Assembly (NCBI GenBank): GCA_950295325.1 | Contig: OX485803.1 | Coordinates: 682,001 to 746,000, forward strand | Direction of reading: 5' to 3' | DNA from: Polytrichum commune | Taxonomy: Eukaryota > Streptophyta > Polytrichopsida > Polytrichales > Polytrichaceae | Length of the DNA: 64,000 nucleotides | Shown: positions 1-12,708 of the stretch, piece by piece | Layout: each line of letters opens with the position of its first letter | How positions within the stretch are numbered: position 1 is the first letter of the stretch | Translations under genes and position numbers: made by a program | Notes under the pieces: generated by a model | The model's database searches: none | What the model saw: the letters and a program-made list of their open reading frames with translations, nothing else | What the model was told of the DNA's origin: nothing

Positions 1-1270
1 CCACCATACAAACAAGCGCCGCGGAATCCCACATATACGACCAAAATGGACAATTCATCGACACCATTACCAAGGAAAGACTAGAATGGCTATGGGCACG
101 CTTCTCCCAAAACACCCTAACCCGCCTAACCAACTCCCTACATCCTCCAATACAAACTTTGAAACAGAAATACTATGGCTCATACAAAGATACATTACCA
201 TACTCCCCAAGAAAAAACCTAAACACATACTACCCAACAATCAACATCATACAATACACCCGGAAATCACCAAATTACTTATAGACTCCTTCAAAATCAC
301 ACACTCATACTATTCCTCCCCACTGACGTGTCCCACACAACTCACACAATACCACTCCCCACACACCCGCGACATGCTATTCGGATCCCTAGGACATGCA
401 CAATCGTCCAAATGGAGTGGTAGGGGCCTAGCATTCCCAACAGACTATAGTACAACCCTACAAGCCATACATTGGGCCCGAATGGCCGCCAAAGAAGATA
501 CACAAACAAACACAATCCTCATAATTAACCACCAAGATTGGACACCACAAAAATTAACCCTCACCAAAGGAGCAGATATCCACGTCATCTCTACCATACC
601 ACCTCATACCATACAATATAAACCCACGCCAGAATGGCCACAATATTACCAATATACGGAACCATCACTTACATCCATCATATACATACACAACCAGCTA
701 ACCCCAACACTGCACCAACAATTCCCAAACAACCTAAATAGAGTCCTAAAAAGAATTACCAACACCCACATAGACATCCATCCCATTCAACCCACTCCCA
801 ACAATTATCACATTAAATTTTCCAAAACATGGAAAACCGCTCCCACAAACCACACCATCCCCCCCAACAACAACATAACACTACCCCTACCCCCCGCATA
901 CAACCACATACACCCCCTCAAATACCACCCACAACAATGCATATATACGGACGTATCCTTCATCCCACCTTCCAAAAATTCCGAGGGACAAATAGTCGGC
1001 AATATCGCGGGCTCAGGGGTATACAGTCCCAACAACAATACCCAAATAGCCGAAAGATTACCGGGATATCCCAATATTCTAAGAGTTGAGCTCAATGCCA
1101 TACTTATAGCCATAAAAACTATACAAACCACCCAAATAGACACACATATATTCACTGACAGCCTCAATAGCATCTACCTAATAAACAACCACATCCAACA
1201 CCCAACATCTCAACACCACCACCCTGATAAATTACTTATCGCAGCCATCGTTCACCAAATATTATCTTGG
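1..1270 (+). pseudogene. LINE 3' fragment: linker and RNase H domain
   Basis: This is the downstream part of a non-LTR retrotransposon ORF2, entering from outside the window. The reading frame changes near position 160, then stays open from 86 onward. A block reading AIHWARMAAKED (about 465-500) matches the large minus-strand LINE (AIHWARLAARND near 49.76 kb), so the two belong to related families. RNase H residues are visible: the first Asp in YTDVSF (about 942-960, with Gly replaced by Val), the Glu in RVELNAIL (about 1085) and an Asp in FTDSLNSI (about 1153). The match stops near 1,265, before the His and final Asp of RNase H, so the domain is truncated. The sense strand is strongly A/C-rich and G-poor, as in the large LINE. 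It is dead through frameshift and truncation. Confidence 0.85.
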
Positions 1271-3384
1271 TGTGTAGTTAGTTTTTTCATCCAGGGTTCC
1301 AGCTCAAAAAACACCCAGGGAAGACTAAATGAGTGTCAGATGTATCTTTAGTTTGTCACGATAAGGTCGATTGATAGATCAAAAGGGTGAGGGAATGAGT
1401 TTGACACTTAATTATCACAATTAATCCATTCTCATGTGACTTGACTTGTCACACACTTATCATAAATAAATTTATTCATTACTCAAACAATGACACATTT
1501 CTATACTTGTAAAAATTAGGACTTAGGGAATTTTGATAAAAGTCTAGTTACAAGTGACAGAAACCACGAACCGGGAACGAAGAGAGAAACGTCTGAAGCG
1601 GACCGGGCCAGAACAGTAACAGTCTAGTGTCAAGTCACAAGTAAACGTCTAGTCACAAGTATCCAGAGAAACGTCTAGTAACAGTGCCCAGTAACTAGTA
1701 ACCAGTAGCGAGTAACAGTCTTAGTGTCATAGAGAATCGTCTAGTCACATTAGCGTAAGAGAAGGGACGGGCTTTATACCTGCCCTGGATGGAACTCCCA
1801 ATCATTATGGGATAAAGGGGCGCTCAGCTCCCGCGCTCGCACAGCTTCTTCCTCTTGACTCCGCGCTCGCACACTACTCCTTCTCCTTTTCTGCGTGCAA
1901 CAGTGATTGCTCCCTCTTCCTCTGACAATTGCTTCACTTTCTCTCTCACTAAACTCAAAGCTCACAGGATTCTGTTGCTACTTTGTTGACTCAATCTCAT
2001 CCATAAATTCTACACATAATGCAATTACACCCCTTTCGCTGCGTTTCTTTGTTTCCATAGGACTTCGTGTACTGCTACAACACTAAATTCGATTAACTCC
2101 ATCCCTCTTTCTCTAACTTCCTATGTTCCCCGGGTAGAAAATTATGCTGACACAATTACGAATGGTCCGACAATCGGCTCGCTGCACCGATTTGGATACT
2201 CTACGCTCAGGCAAGATAGTTGGTTGAATTCTGCATTCCAGGGAATGTAATTTCGAACCCCCAGGATTCATCACATTAAATTCTACCCTCACTTGCTGTC
2301 CGTCACCTAAGTCAGGTTCAAGGTGATCTCCCAGTCATTATCCGAAAGTGAGAGGTACCAGAAGAATAGATAGAGTTCACACACTGAATTATTATAAGGC
2401 TTTCGTCGACTCAAATGGACATTCCCAACATGAGGCCATACCGTTATGGTCCATATATTAACTTGAAACAATCGAAAGTCTCGATTCAGCGCAACTGGTA
2501 ATATATTTTCTTTCACATAATTATATACTATTCTTTCTCTTACTTTGCACCATCTACATAGAGTCAGGCTGGGTAAAAGTAACTCCCTTCTCATGAGATT
2601 CACACTCCAACGAAAGCTTGAGGTTCTTTTCTCTCACTTAGTGGAGAAAGCTTCTCTCATTTAAAGACAATAATTTCATGGTCAAGCTCCGAACTGAACG
2701 TCTAATTCCCTTTCACAGGAAATTCCCAAAGGCCCCGGATTTCTCATCCGTAGAACTCAATTAGTATTGGGGTACCCAAATAATAATTATGCCTCTTAAT
2801 CAACGAATAGTTACCCCTCTCTCTGAGGATTGAGTCGAAGATTATTTCTTACATACTTATGGCGGGAACTCATATCCTTTTACACCGAGAATTCCAACAT
2901 TCCTCATGAAGTAACACTGGAAATAACCATCACACTTTGAGCCTATGGTAATTTCTGGATTAAGAAGCTTGACTTTCATACACACAGACACTTTTCATTT
3001 GATTCCACAAGAATTCACATCAGGACACACACTTACATAAAGCAAGTTACAATTAGGGAGTTACAGTTGGACTGAGTCATCCAGTGAATTATCTTCCCAA
3101 GGATTAAACTCACACCTCAAATAACTTACTCCCGTCACAGGAATAAGGTAACACACTTCCTCACTGGATTCTTCCCGAACTAGAGGAGATACAATTTGTC
3201 TTAATTAATTCACCACACACATCCACACAACAACTTCGTTTTTAGAATTCAGAACCTTAAGAGACTGTCCAAGAAATTTCTGTACGAGTCTGACTTCAAC
3301 ACATACATGAAATTTACACTTCTCCCATTCAAGAGTTTCACACTCCTGAATCGAATTCTACATGAGCAACAAGGTAATCAATTT
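1271..3384. other. Unassigned AT-rich region
   Basis: No reading frame here resembles a known protein. It begins where LINE homology stops. Apart from the short interspersed repeats at 1,538-1,745, I see only pyrimidine-rich stretches and a TATA-like string near 1,773. It could be internal sequence or an LTR of an old element, but no matching termini were found. Confidence 0.4.
1538..1745. repeat. Degenerate short tandem repeats (GTCTAGT-type)
   Basis: The string GTCTAGTNACAAGT and variants recur about eight times (for example near 1,540, 1,622, 1,647, 1,672 and 1,738), interleaved with AGTAACAGT and AGAGAAACG. Unit length varies between about 20 and 30 bases, so this is an imperfect minisatellite. 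Confidence 0.6.
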
Positions 3385-3870
3385 CCACTTGCACAAACAA
3401 CGTGTACAAAATATATATAGCTGAATTTACAATCTGATATATTCAAAAAGTATGATTTACAATGGAGCTTAAGGGTTTCACACCCAGTGATTGGGAGAGA
3501 CTACAAAATCACTCTCTTCACGAGAGGAAGGTCTAACACACAAAAAAATCTCTCTCCCCTCTCCTCTTCCTCCTCCTTCTTATCTTCCTGTCCCGAAAGG
3601 TGGTGACTGCCTCTAGCTAGGATACCAAGTGCTTCTTTTAATTGTCACATGTGAATTTCATGACTCCTGATATCTTCTATACTACGGGCGGCTAAGTAAT
3701 ATTCTACCACACCTGCCTGTTTCCATTCCTGAGTGACTAATCACCTAGTTTATCACTGTTTTGTGAGTCTTGAGTGTAATTTGTCACTCACCTACCCTTC
3801 AAAGTCAAAAATCACCTATCCTATCCAAAAAATGATATCACATGGTGCAACATAGACCATGGATTCCTCC
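3385..3870. repeat. Diverged direct repeat, copy 1
   Basis: This block resembles 4,230-4,720 in order: a TTCACACCCAGT motif (3,477), CTCTCTTCACGAGAGG (about 3,512), a CCTAGTTT...CATTGTTT-like stretch, and AATCCAAAAAATG before ATCACATGGT (about 3,815-3,845). The offset between copies is about 845 bases. No protein was recognised in either copy. Confidence 0.6.
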
Positions 3871-4229
3871 CAAGTCTCTCGACCAATCAGGCTTCACACC
3901 CGACATTCACACTCGTATCAGAATTGTCAAGCAATTAATTCTCATAGCAATTACACTTTCTTCTTTCAGAATTAGCAACAAGATTCACACGCACGCACAC
4001 AGATAACCCCCCTGCTTCAACGAAATGTACACGAGGTATATTAATAGAGCCTGGCTTCACACCCTGTGCTCACTTTTATTTATCAACGACCGAGTCCCTT
4101 ACAACAACGTTCTCTCTTCTCCAGAAGACTGTTGAGAAACCCTGATCAATGAACCTCTTGAATTTACTTCGAGATTTGCTAGAACATGACCAACTCTATC
4201 TTTGGTTTACTTCATTCACTGGGAGCATC

Positions 4230-4720
4230 AATACCAAGACTTTCGTTCATGTAATCATATCAAATGAAATAGAATTCACAATATTGTATCATGGAAATGC
4301 ACTTTTACATCACATAGGGCTTCACACCCAGTAATTATATTAGACTATGGTCTCCTTGACCAACAAGGGGAGAGCTACTCTCTTCACGAGAGGTAGGTGT
4401 TAATGATTTCTCCCTCCTCCATTCGCCTATGGTCTTTGCTGAGTCAAAAAACTTCCCTTCTCAACTGATGTGCATGCCCATAGCCAGATTCATAAGTCCT
4501 GCCCAATTAAGCACATGACTATGGTCTTTCACATACGACTCTCTTGCTCTAGACTACGGTTAGTGGAGTGAGAAGGAACACTTTCACAACATTTCCACTA
4601 AATAATCATTAATTGCCTAGTTTTTCATTGTTTCAAAGTTCTTACTCTAACTCTAACCCTAAATTGCCTAAAAAAAATGAACTTGTTCAATCCAAAAAAT
4701 TGTATCACATGGTTCCTTGT
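4230..4720. repeat. Diverged direct repeat, copy 2
   Basis: Second copy of the block at 3,385-3,870, with the same order of landmarks (TTCACACCCAGT at 4,321, CTCTCTTCACGAGAGG at about 4,378, CCAAAAAATTGTATCACATGG at about 4,695). Related GGCTTCACACCC strings also occur singly between the copies near 3,889 and 4,049. Confidence 0.6.
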
Positions 4721-6324
4721 CCAACCAAAACTTAACTTTGGCTCATTCCATATACCACTTTACATCAACATTCACTTGCAATTGGACTACACTTGATGAA
4801 GAGCAAGTTACTAACACCATATGTGGCCAGGTCTAGTTGGCTACCAAACTTTGGACCATTGTAGAGACCACCCCTAGATCTCTTTATGTAGATAGAGCCA
4901 ATACAAATACACGTATGATGTTAAACCGCTAATTAATGCTATGTTGGCTATGTGGTGTGTGTTGATGTTACCTATGCATGTCCCATAAAAACTAGAAACT
5001 TATAGAAACTTATAGAAACTTAGGATAAATGATTGGGAAGCCAAGAAAATGTTAGGTGTTTTACCGAATTGATATAATAAGCTTAGGCATCAACCCAATC
5101 AGCATGGACAACCACCGAATGATATGCGGAAAGAGGGGTAAAAATCCGAGTCAACCCATAAACTCCCCGTTCACTGGTACTGAGCTTGGTGTGCTCCTCT
5201 ATGGTCAATTTTGTTGCCCATTAGAGGTGTGCCACACGCTCTGTTTGAACGCATGAAATCCGAGAAAAACTACAACAAGGATGCAATTTTGGAAGAGTAT
5301 ATCTGGTCCTTTTGTACTGTTGCAAACATCCTTATTACCTCCCAACACGAAGTCATGTTCACATTTACAAGCAAAACATATGGTAGGTGCAACTATTTCA
5401 GGTTTGTGACGTACCTATTGTGGGCACCTAAAATCAAGGGTAAAGTAGACATGAAGCATATGTATTTTTTTTATTTTTATGTGTGTGTTTGTGGGGGGGG
5501 GGGGGGAGTATATTTGAAGTACATTTGCTAACCCCCATGATTTTTTTGGTTTTTAATGTACTCACTATGTCTACCTAAATGTGGAAAATGTCCTAGGGTA
5601 TCGCTTTAAGGACCTTCTAACTTAAGGGCTACATGACACACAAACCAAGGGATGTGACCCTATAGTTGTGTGAGCCATCCAAACCACTCACGGTTTGAAT
5701 TAAGGCTCATGATCTAGTAAGAAAGGAAGTTAGTTGTTACGAATTAGATCAATATGGATTGGTTAGCATTGTTAAGACAATGAGACAAAACACGAAGACC
5801 CGGCACAACATCGAGCAGATGAAGGCATGAGTGGACAACATATACCTACAACACGGTTATGAGCTTGACCGTGTTGTTGAACACAAATAGGGATGCTAGT
5901 ATAGTGCTCATTTTAATGTTTCAAATGTGAGATGATGCCATTAATCATTTCTAATCTCATTTGGTTGCACATAACAAATGTTTTCAGTTATTACAAAAGG
6001 ATTCAACACTTGAATGATTTAATATTCTAATAGTCCATGGTTATAGACACCCTTATGTTCTCAAATTTCTAAAATGTTAGTACTATGCAATTTGAATAAA
6101 AATAATAAATACAGTACCAAATATAAGTCATGACCCCTATAGTCATGGGAATTTACTATATGTGACTTTATTACTCACATGATACTGCATATTGCTCATG
6201 TGTTATTGCTTAGCGCTCATCACTCATGTCTTCGTTTCCCTCCAACGAAACATTACTACTCTAAATATTGTATTTATTGTCACCAATTCTATTTGTCTTG
6301 CTCAACACTAATTCTAATCTTTTT

Positions 6325-6640
6325 GTGTAGTGTCACGAACACTAAATGTAAACCTAGCATTACTTGTCATTTCCTTCAACAGAAATTCGGGTATTATAGA
6401 TTAACAATGTTGCAATTATTGTCACTTACTAAGTGGATTTCATCCAAATGTCAATCATCCATGACAATACTTTGATACAAAAATGTTAGGATGCCTAATA
6501 TACCGAAATTTGTAAGTATCTCATTATAAGAATGTAAGTTAAGATGAAAATACTTAGAGACTTGCTATACATAGTGTCATTGAAAAAAATATCACAACGA
6601 CATATAATATCATATGACACAAAATACAATAGTTAGTGCA
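6325..6640 (+). repeat. Dispersed repeat, about 0.32 kb, copy 1
   Basis: This segment aligns in the same orientation with 18,047-18,370. Shared landmarks include TAGTGTCACSAACACTAAATG at the start, CATCCATGACAATA in the middle and ATCATATGACACAAAATACAAT-like sequence at the end. Many substitutions and small gaps separate the copies, so it is old. No terminal repeats or target duplication could be fixed, and no coding potential is visible. Confidence 0.7.
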
Positions 6641-9264
6641 AGTGTTACACCCAATGTTACATTTGGTGGGAGCGTATCTATTATTACATGGGGTGACGCC
6701 TTTGTTGCTTATATTTATTTTGAACATAGGAGGCACGTGGCCACCTAACCAACTTTTTCATCAAACAGAGAGAAGATTTTACAGTCGAAAATCGAACTAC
6801 CAACCACTCCATTCAATTTTGAGTATTTCTCCACTATCATGTGATAGTTCAAGGGCATTTTGGACCTAATAACATATTTGTTCTCAAGATGATCTGGATG
6901 GACATGTACTAACAAGCTTGTTTATGGATAATCTCTTTGCTAACCACAATGGAAAAGTATGATAGGGCATAAACCCCGAAATCGTATCCAATTTTTATCA
7001 CATTTTTAACCATAAGTCTTCACTCCTCTACCCGTGTCCCAATGAACTAAAGCGATGGCATTAGACTCAGATACCTTAGATCCTCCGATATTGGCCTTCT
7101 CTTTCTTAACTTCCGACATATAAAAGCAGCTTCACATGGACTCGAAAGCTCAATGTATTGTTCACACAATTTTGTTCCAGATAATCTTCAAACTTTACCG
7201 AACAAAGGGTGGACATATTTCAATGAGGATTACAGCTATGTAGATATGGTAGATATGATAGCAGGATCGTTGTTGAAGAAAGCACCAATTAGTTCTAAGT
7301 GTTGAAATATCGTTGACTGTATAAACCTTCAAGGAAAGGAAGCTTTGGATTCGCCTTCAAACTTCCAATTTACTTTGGAAGCGAACATTGTCATCTTCGA
7401 ATTACATGTGTGTCGCAAAGCCATGGCCCCACCATGGACAAAGAACTATGTTAAAAACATGTCCTTAGATCTCAAAGACTAAGTTGGTGTCATTGGTGAT
7501 ATATCAAGGGTCATATCCATTGTAAATAAATTGATATGATTTCAAGTTCTAAGAGATTTCATAAGATGAGTTTACATGGATGTTGTGAAGTTGTAGCCAA
7601 AGTTTGTCCAAATTATGGGGTTTGACTCATATTATGAGAATAGTATGTTGTCATGCAGTAGGGAGACAAATCACATGCAATACATACTCGCTTAGCAATA
7701 TGTTTGGTAACAATGACAATGGTTATTATTTCTACGTTTACAATGTAAGCTTATTAATGTTAAATGGATGAGCATGAGTCATACTTACTGCATTAATTTA
7801 GTTTACAAGTTGAATATTGAGGGACCCAATGAATGTAAGTAATCAAGAGGCATTTTGATGTCAAGGGCAAGACCTTTTTTCCTTGCCCACAATTTTTGTT
7901 CTGAACCTGTTTTTTCAAACGTTTATGGACCCCACATGTGAGTCATGTCAAGTCTTAGCAATCACAACTTATAGAGAACCGACAACTGATCCTCGTTGAA
8001 AATGATATGTATGAAGATGTGTTGGATTCTAAAAATGTCCTAGAGATTGAAGAACCAACTTAGTGGAGATACAAATAAATAGCATTATTTGATTACAACA
8101 ATAATCTTGTGATCTCAATTTTAGCCCCCACATAGTATTAAACAAGGTATGTAGGCTTCATGTGGTCACTCTTCTTAATTGAACTCCTATGTTGAAGTGG
8201 TGTGAGGCAAGTCTTGTAAATGAGAAATAGATCTAAAGGATCTATGATTTACAATGACATTCAACTATATGCTCAAAACATATTAGACATTTGAAGTTCA
8301 ATAGTGGACATAAATGAGAGGGTGCCTACGATCACGTAAAGCGAGAAAGAAGATTTTGATTATAGCTTTTGATAAGTTTTGTATTTGAACTCGAGTTATC
8401 AACTTGAAATGGAAGTCTTTGCAGTTCACAAAAGTTGACAACTAACCATGTGAGTTGTAGTTTTGATTTTGGATAAGACAAAACCTAGAGAAACACTCAA
8501 GGAAGACTTAAAAAGGTGAATCTTTTATCATTTAATAGTGTCTTAGGCAAGCATAATCATGATGAATGTAGGTTGTTTCTGGTTATTTGGGGTTTAGACC
8601 AACAATTCACACAATTATTCAAAATTGAGGGGTTTATCATCTCTCAACAACAATACATGAAATTGTGGTTGTCACACACCTCACGTTATTTACCCAATAA
8701 ATACTATGGCAACGAGTCCATATTGATTGGACCTTGTGAATTGCTCAAGCATACGCACAACCACTCGGGGAGGGGAGGGGGGTCACTCCCTTTTGTTTAG
8801 TGGGAACATGTGAGAACACAAGGTATTTTTAGGAGGTGATATATTGGAGAAGGTAAATTTTGTGGATCCTATTATTATGTAATTTTCTAGCATTCACTAT
8901 TTTTTTGAGGACCCTATAGGTAAACTTGGTATTCTTCTATTTTCACATGGGCATATAGTAGTTATAAATGATAGGTTTAAATTTGCTAATGTCATGTAAA
9001 ATCTAACACTTACATAGACAAGATCAAGATCAAGATCAAGATCATAATTCGCACATCAACAAAGCTTGCACACAATTTAGCTTCCTAGTATGCACTCTAT
9101 TGATTTCAAGACACCCTCACGGAAATGGTGGTAAAATGCTTGTGTTAAAAAAACACATGCAAATGCTCCAAAATTTGTGTTTAAAAACACAATTGCATAA
9201 ATATATGTGGTAAGATTTGCTCCATCATGATGTGTCTCCATTCAAAGCCCAAATCGGAGTTTCT

Positions 9265-9265
<1 letters not shown>

Positions 9266-9296
<31 letters not shown>
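9266..9296. repeat. (AG)n microsatellite
   Basis: An uninterrupted AG dinucleotide run of about 31 bases. Confidence 0.95.
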
Positions 9297-9299
<3 letters not shown>

Positions 9300-9608
9300 T
9301 GGAAGTTTATGTTACTCTCGCATTGGCAACCATCCAACTCTTAAATGATAATGTGTCATAGAGAAGTGGTAGAAAGAATGCATATGAATGATTGCAAATT
9401 CTAAATAAGGCCTTAACAACTCTAAGATCAGTTCTTTGTGATGCTTATGCATGTATATGTTGGTACTTCTCATACTCTCAAGATGTTTCAAGCCACATGG
9501 ATTTCATTATTGGTTATGTTCATGGTTTGTGCAAATTTATTGACCTCTCAACATTTAATTGATAGGTGCCTCCATTCATGCTTGTAGATGTAGTGGCCAC
9601 CATGTCCC

Positions 9609-10561
9609 GCACCTCTCCATGAGGAGTGCCCAAAACACCATGGGCACAAGGGGGACCCTGGAGTGACACCCGGGACTTGTGGTGCCATTGGTGAGTGGGC
9701 CCAAGTCATCCTAGTGTGGGTGAGGGCCCCAGGCGTTGGGAACACCTCCCACCCACGGAGATTAGGAGGCACAAGGGTAAGGCCATAAGCTATGCGTAGC
9801 TTATAGCGTGTAGATTCTAGAATGCTCAAGAACACCTCAATCGGAGGTGTGAGCTAGGAGTTATGGCAATTTGAGTGGAGCGCTGTCTCGGGACAGCGTC
9901 CTAGGACAGCAGTGGCCTGGGAGTGGCTCCCAGGACTGCCAAGGTTTAAACATGCATAACTTCCTCAATACTTGCCCAAATGGGGCAAGTGAAGGAGTCC
10001 ATCGACATCCACGTGAAGCGTACATGAATATGGAGTGGTCGTTTGTTAGCATCAAGAATCACATAAGGAAGTTATGATGGTCTGAAGTTGTTGGGGTTTC
10101 TAGGGCCAGCGGCTAAGAGAAAATGTCTACTTGGTCCCAACTTTTGGTAGAGAGGCAAAAGGTTTCTTGACGGTGCTGTAGGGGCCCCGTCTAGAGTCCT
10201 AGAGGCTTATATGGGTGAGGTGGTATGGCCTCACCCACCCGAGCCCGAACGGCACGGCCTCCATGAGCTTTGGCCCAATGTGAGGGTATAGTTGCCTAGT
10301 ATGCTTCGGGTTGTTGTAGTGTTGCTCCGGCAACGCGATGATCAACATAAGATTGAACTTTCATGGATGGAAGTCCACATCTAAGAGTTGGTTACCGATC
10401 AAGGAATGAGTCCCGAAAGCAAAGTAGGAGGATTGGTTCCCCTCCTATGAGCTATAAGGTCCGGGGTAGGAGGAGCTTACCATTAATATGGCGGAATGCG
10501 AAGGGTTAGCGCTCGTGACGCTTGCTAGAAATGAAAATTGGCAAGATTGTAAAGGGGCTAG
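9609..10561 (+). repeat. Repeat X, copy X1 (interrupted by LTR A)
   Basis: Non-coding repeat of unknown class. It aligns with three separated pieces that together form copy X3 (42,903-42,585 reversed, 40,944-40,813 reversed, and 12,709-13,210) and, in part, with X4 (13,215-13,700, reversed). Landmarks are CCATGGGCACAAGGGGGACC (about 9,637), GAGCTAGGAGTTATGGCAAT (about 9,851), TTGCCCAAATGGGGCAAG (about 9,973) and GTTAGCGCTCGTGACGCTTG (about 10,504). The copy is cut at its right end by LTR A; its few remaining bases lie next to LTR B at 39,313. Confidence 0.75.
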
Positions 10562-11262
10562 TGTGAGCCCAAAAGGGTGCCCACATTTAGTCTTAGACCC
10601 TTGAAACGTTAGTTGATGCACTTTGAAGTAGCATGTTACTTCACAAAAATATAAAAAGAGTGAAATGTTAGTCTTAGAAGTACCATGTTGTAAGAGGCTA
10701 GGATGTGAGTTGTTATTGTGTTTTTACCTTCGGAAGGATTTGAGTGAATGAGGATAGGTAAGGAGAACTTGGATTGAGTAGTTAGTGAGTAGGCTAGTAC
10801 AAATGGATGGAGACAACCAAAGTGACTCAAGAGGCAAGTGCATTCGAATTGGGATGAATGGAGGATCACATGGAGCGCACAAGTGGACCACCTCATCATG
10901 GCCACTTAATGGGGAAGGCCCAAGGAAGAATGCAAGGTGGAGGATAAGCAAATTCTCAAAGCACCAATCAAATCACGAGTTAAGCATCGTGGTTTGAATT
11001 AAGTGGTGAGCGACGATTTGGGAAAGTAAGGGGAGAAAGTTATGGCGGCGGAAAGCGAAGGAGGCTAAGTTTGGGTTGAAGCATCCCAAGTTTGGTAAAG
11101 TGTGGTAGGTAGAAAGCCAAGGCTAGTTAAATGTTCGAATTAGGATCCTTGTTGATCATTTGAGGGAGGAAGGCTTAGAAGATAGGATTGGCGCCTACTA
11201 AGTAGGAGGAAATCTCAAGGGCTTATCGTGAGCCTTGAGGGTGCTCACCCCCTCAAGCTTAC

Positions 11263-11270
11263 TATATAAT
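11263..11270 (+). promoter_or_regulatory. TATA box of LTR A
   Basis: TATATAAT lies at the same relative place as ATTATATA (reverse strand) in LTRs B (40,104-40,111) and D (16,998-17,005). Just upstream is a potential hairpin, CTCAAGG...CCTTGAG (11,214-11,238). The downstream pyrimidine-rich leader fits an RNA polymerase II start. Confidence 0.65.
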
Positions 11271-11779
11271 CCCTCATTCTTCCCTCACTCATCCTCTCTT
11301 TCCTTTGTGCTCCAAGGCACCCCACGAGTTATAAGTGTGGGTGTGGGAAGCCATATTGGAGCACATGTGTGTGCTTAGTTTTTAGTTTGAGAGCCAAGGC
11401 TTGTTAGCCTTGAAGAGGGCTTGACCTCTTGGTAGAATTAGTGTTGACGTGAAGGATTTTAAAGTTAATTCATGATTCCAATTTGTGGTACTTTAAGTTC
11501 ATGTTTTGAATACACGTGGTTGCAAGTTCCATGTTTAAGAGTTGAGCACTTGATGTTGTGATGAGTGCAAAAATATACTTGTGTGGATTAGTTAGTCTTA
11601 GTGAAGTTAGGAAATTCTCTCTCCCCCTCTCCTCTCTAGGATTTTAGGATTTTAGGATTAGAGAAGAATTGTGTGATTAGAAAGGGGTTGTTAGTAGAAT
11701 TAGGGAAATTAGGTAGGAAGATTAGTTAAGGGCTTGAATAATTAGTGAGGTAGTTGGGGATTACAACTACAAAGTTGTG

Positions 11780-12016
11780 GGTTTATGAAGGAGCTGGGTT
11801 TATGAAGGAGCTGGGTTTGTTTAGTTAGAAAGTAAAGAGCTGGGTTTATGAAGGAGCTGGGTTTGTTTAGTTAGAAAGTAAAGAGCTGGGTTTATGAAGG
11901 ACCTGGGTTTGTTTAGTTAGAAGCTAAGAAGCTGGGTTTATGAAGGAGCTGGGTTTATGAAGGAGCTAGGTTTATGTAATTAGAAAGTAAAGAGATGGGT
12001 TCATGAAGGAGCTTAG
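11780..12016 (+). repeat. Minisatellite in LTR A
   Basis: GAGCTGGGTTTATGAAG repeats, alternating with GTTTGTTTAGTTAGAAAGTAAA, about seven times. LTR B retains a shorter version (about 39,450-39,600). Confidence 0.85.
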
Positions 12017-12292
12017 TAGATAGCCTACCTAATTAGCTCATAGACAAGTGGTTAGTTACATTATGCTAGTTAGTGTTATGTGTGGCTTTCACAAATAAAT
12101 GTATTTGAGATTGACTATAGAAGATAGTGTTTTTTTAACACTTGCATCCTCTCTTTAAAAATAAACCACGTGCACAACTTAATGGAGAATGTGGAGCACT
12201 CTCGCGATGGCAAGACAAAGGAAGCAAAGACCAAAGGTGCGAGGGAGAGATTGACATAAGTCACATAAGTATTTCGTAATACTTAAAGGCTT

Positions 12293-12505
12293 ATGTACGG
12301 TATGGAGACACCAAGTGAGACCTCTTATAGTAGCGATACGGAATACACAAGTGATAGTTCAAGTGGTAGTATAGAGTCAACGGCACGGACTCCATTTAGG
12401 AGAGGGATATCCTTAAGGGCTTGTGTAGCTAAAGCAGCCGGATGGACGTTAGAAGCAAACAAAGACAAAATAGCACCCGAGCATAAGGAGGTTAAAATAA
12501 CATAG
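12293..12505 (+). CDS. Small LTR-embedded ORF (70 aa)
   Basis: The ORF encodes a Ser/Thr-rich N-terminal half followed by RGISLRACVAKAAGWTLE (about residues 38-55) and a charged tail. The same core is encoded at the same relative place in LTR C (42,298-42,462) and, with two substitutions, in LTR D (15,819-15,986 minus). In A and D the residues before the core also match (ESTA...TRF/TPF). The location is about 1 kb downstream of the TATA box and 200 bases before the LTR end, so it would lie in the 5' leader of a full-length transcript. I do not recognise the protein. A second short frame starts at 12,183 (MENV...) and matches the N terminus of the LTR C version. It may be a real leader peptide or the remnant of a captured exon. 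Confidence 0.5.
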   Translation: MYGMETPSETSYSSDTEYTSDSSSGSIESTARTPFRRGISLRACVAKAAGWTLEANKDKIAPEHKEVKIT

Positions 12506-12708
12506 TTAACTTGTGCATTCTCCACATACGTATTGAAATCGTACATTGAGTTGTTAAAAGTGAAATTCCAGTTAAATCCAAGACCACTTGAAGGGTGAAC
12601 CTTGTACTATGGACTCATCCAAGTCCAAATCCAATACCGCGGAGGAATGTGAGCCCAAACCCACTACTCGGACTACGGACGCTCAAGGGTGGGGGGTTTG
12701 GCCTCACA

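Larger units (their letters stand above)
4721..9608. other. Long stretch without a recognisable gene
   Basis: No frame here looks like a real protein; the open frames are short and lack recognisable motifs. It holds three tandem copies of TATAGAAACT (about 4,994-5,025), a 14-base G run (5,493-5,506), one copy of a dispersed repeat (6,325-6,640), a short AGATCA array (9,021-9,045) and a GA microsatellite (9,266-9,296). Confidence 0.5.
10562..12708 (+). mobile_element. Solo LTR A (TG...CA, about 2.15 kb)
   Basis: It starts TGTGAGCCCAAA and ends TTTGGCCTCACA, giving 5'-TG...CA-3' ends with a short inverted terminal match. It is related over its length to LTRs B, C and D; long stretches are identical to B. 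A TATA box lies at 11,263. Between transcription start and 3' end it has a minisatellite (11,780-12,016) and a small reading frame (12,293-12,505). No internal gag-pol region accompanies it, so it is a solo LTR, presumably left by LTR-LTR recombination. Its flanks do not match each other (gctag left, atggg right), but they pair with the flanks of LTR B. Confidence 0.85.

Noticed and set aside
4640-4670. Telomere-like CTCTAACCCTAAA string
   Set aside because: Only one unit resembles the plant telomere repeat; no array.
9548-10077. Several 64-95 codon frames in repeat X1
   Set aside because: They are not conserved in frame in copies X3 and X4.
10785-10997. Identical 70-codon frames in LTRs A and B as a possible gene
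   Set aside because: Identity reflects near-identical LTR DNA; the frame is absent from LTRs C and D.
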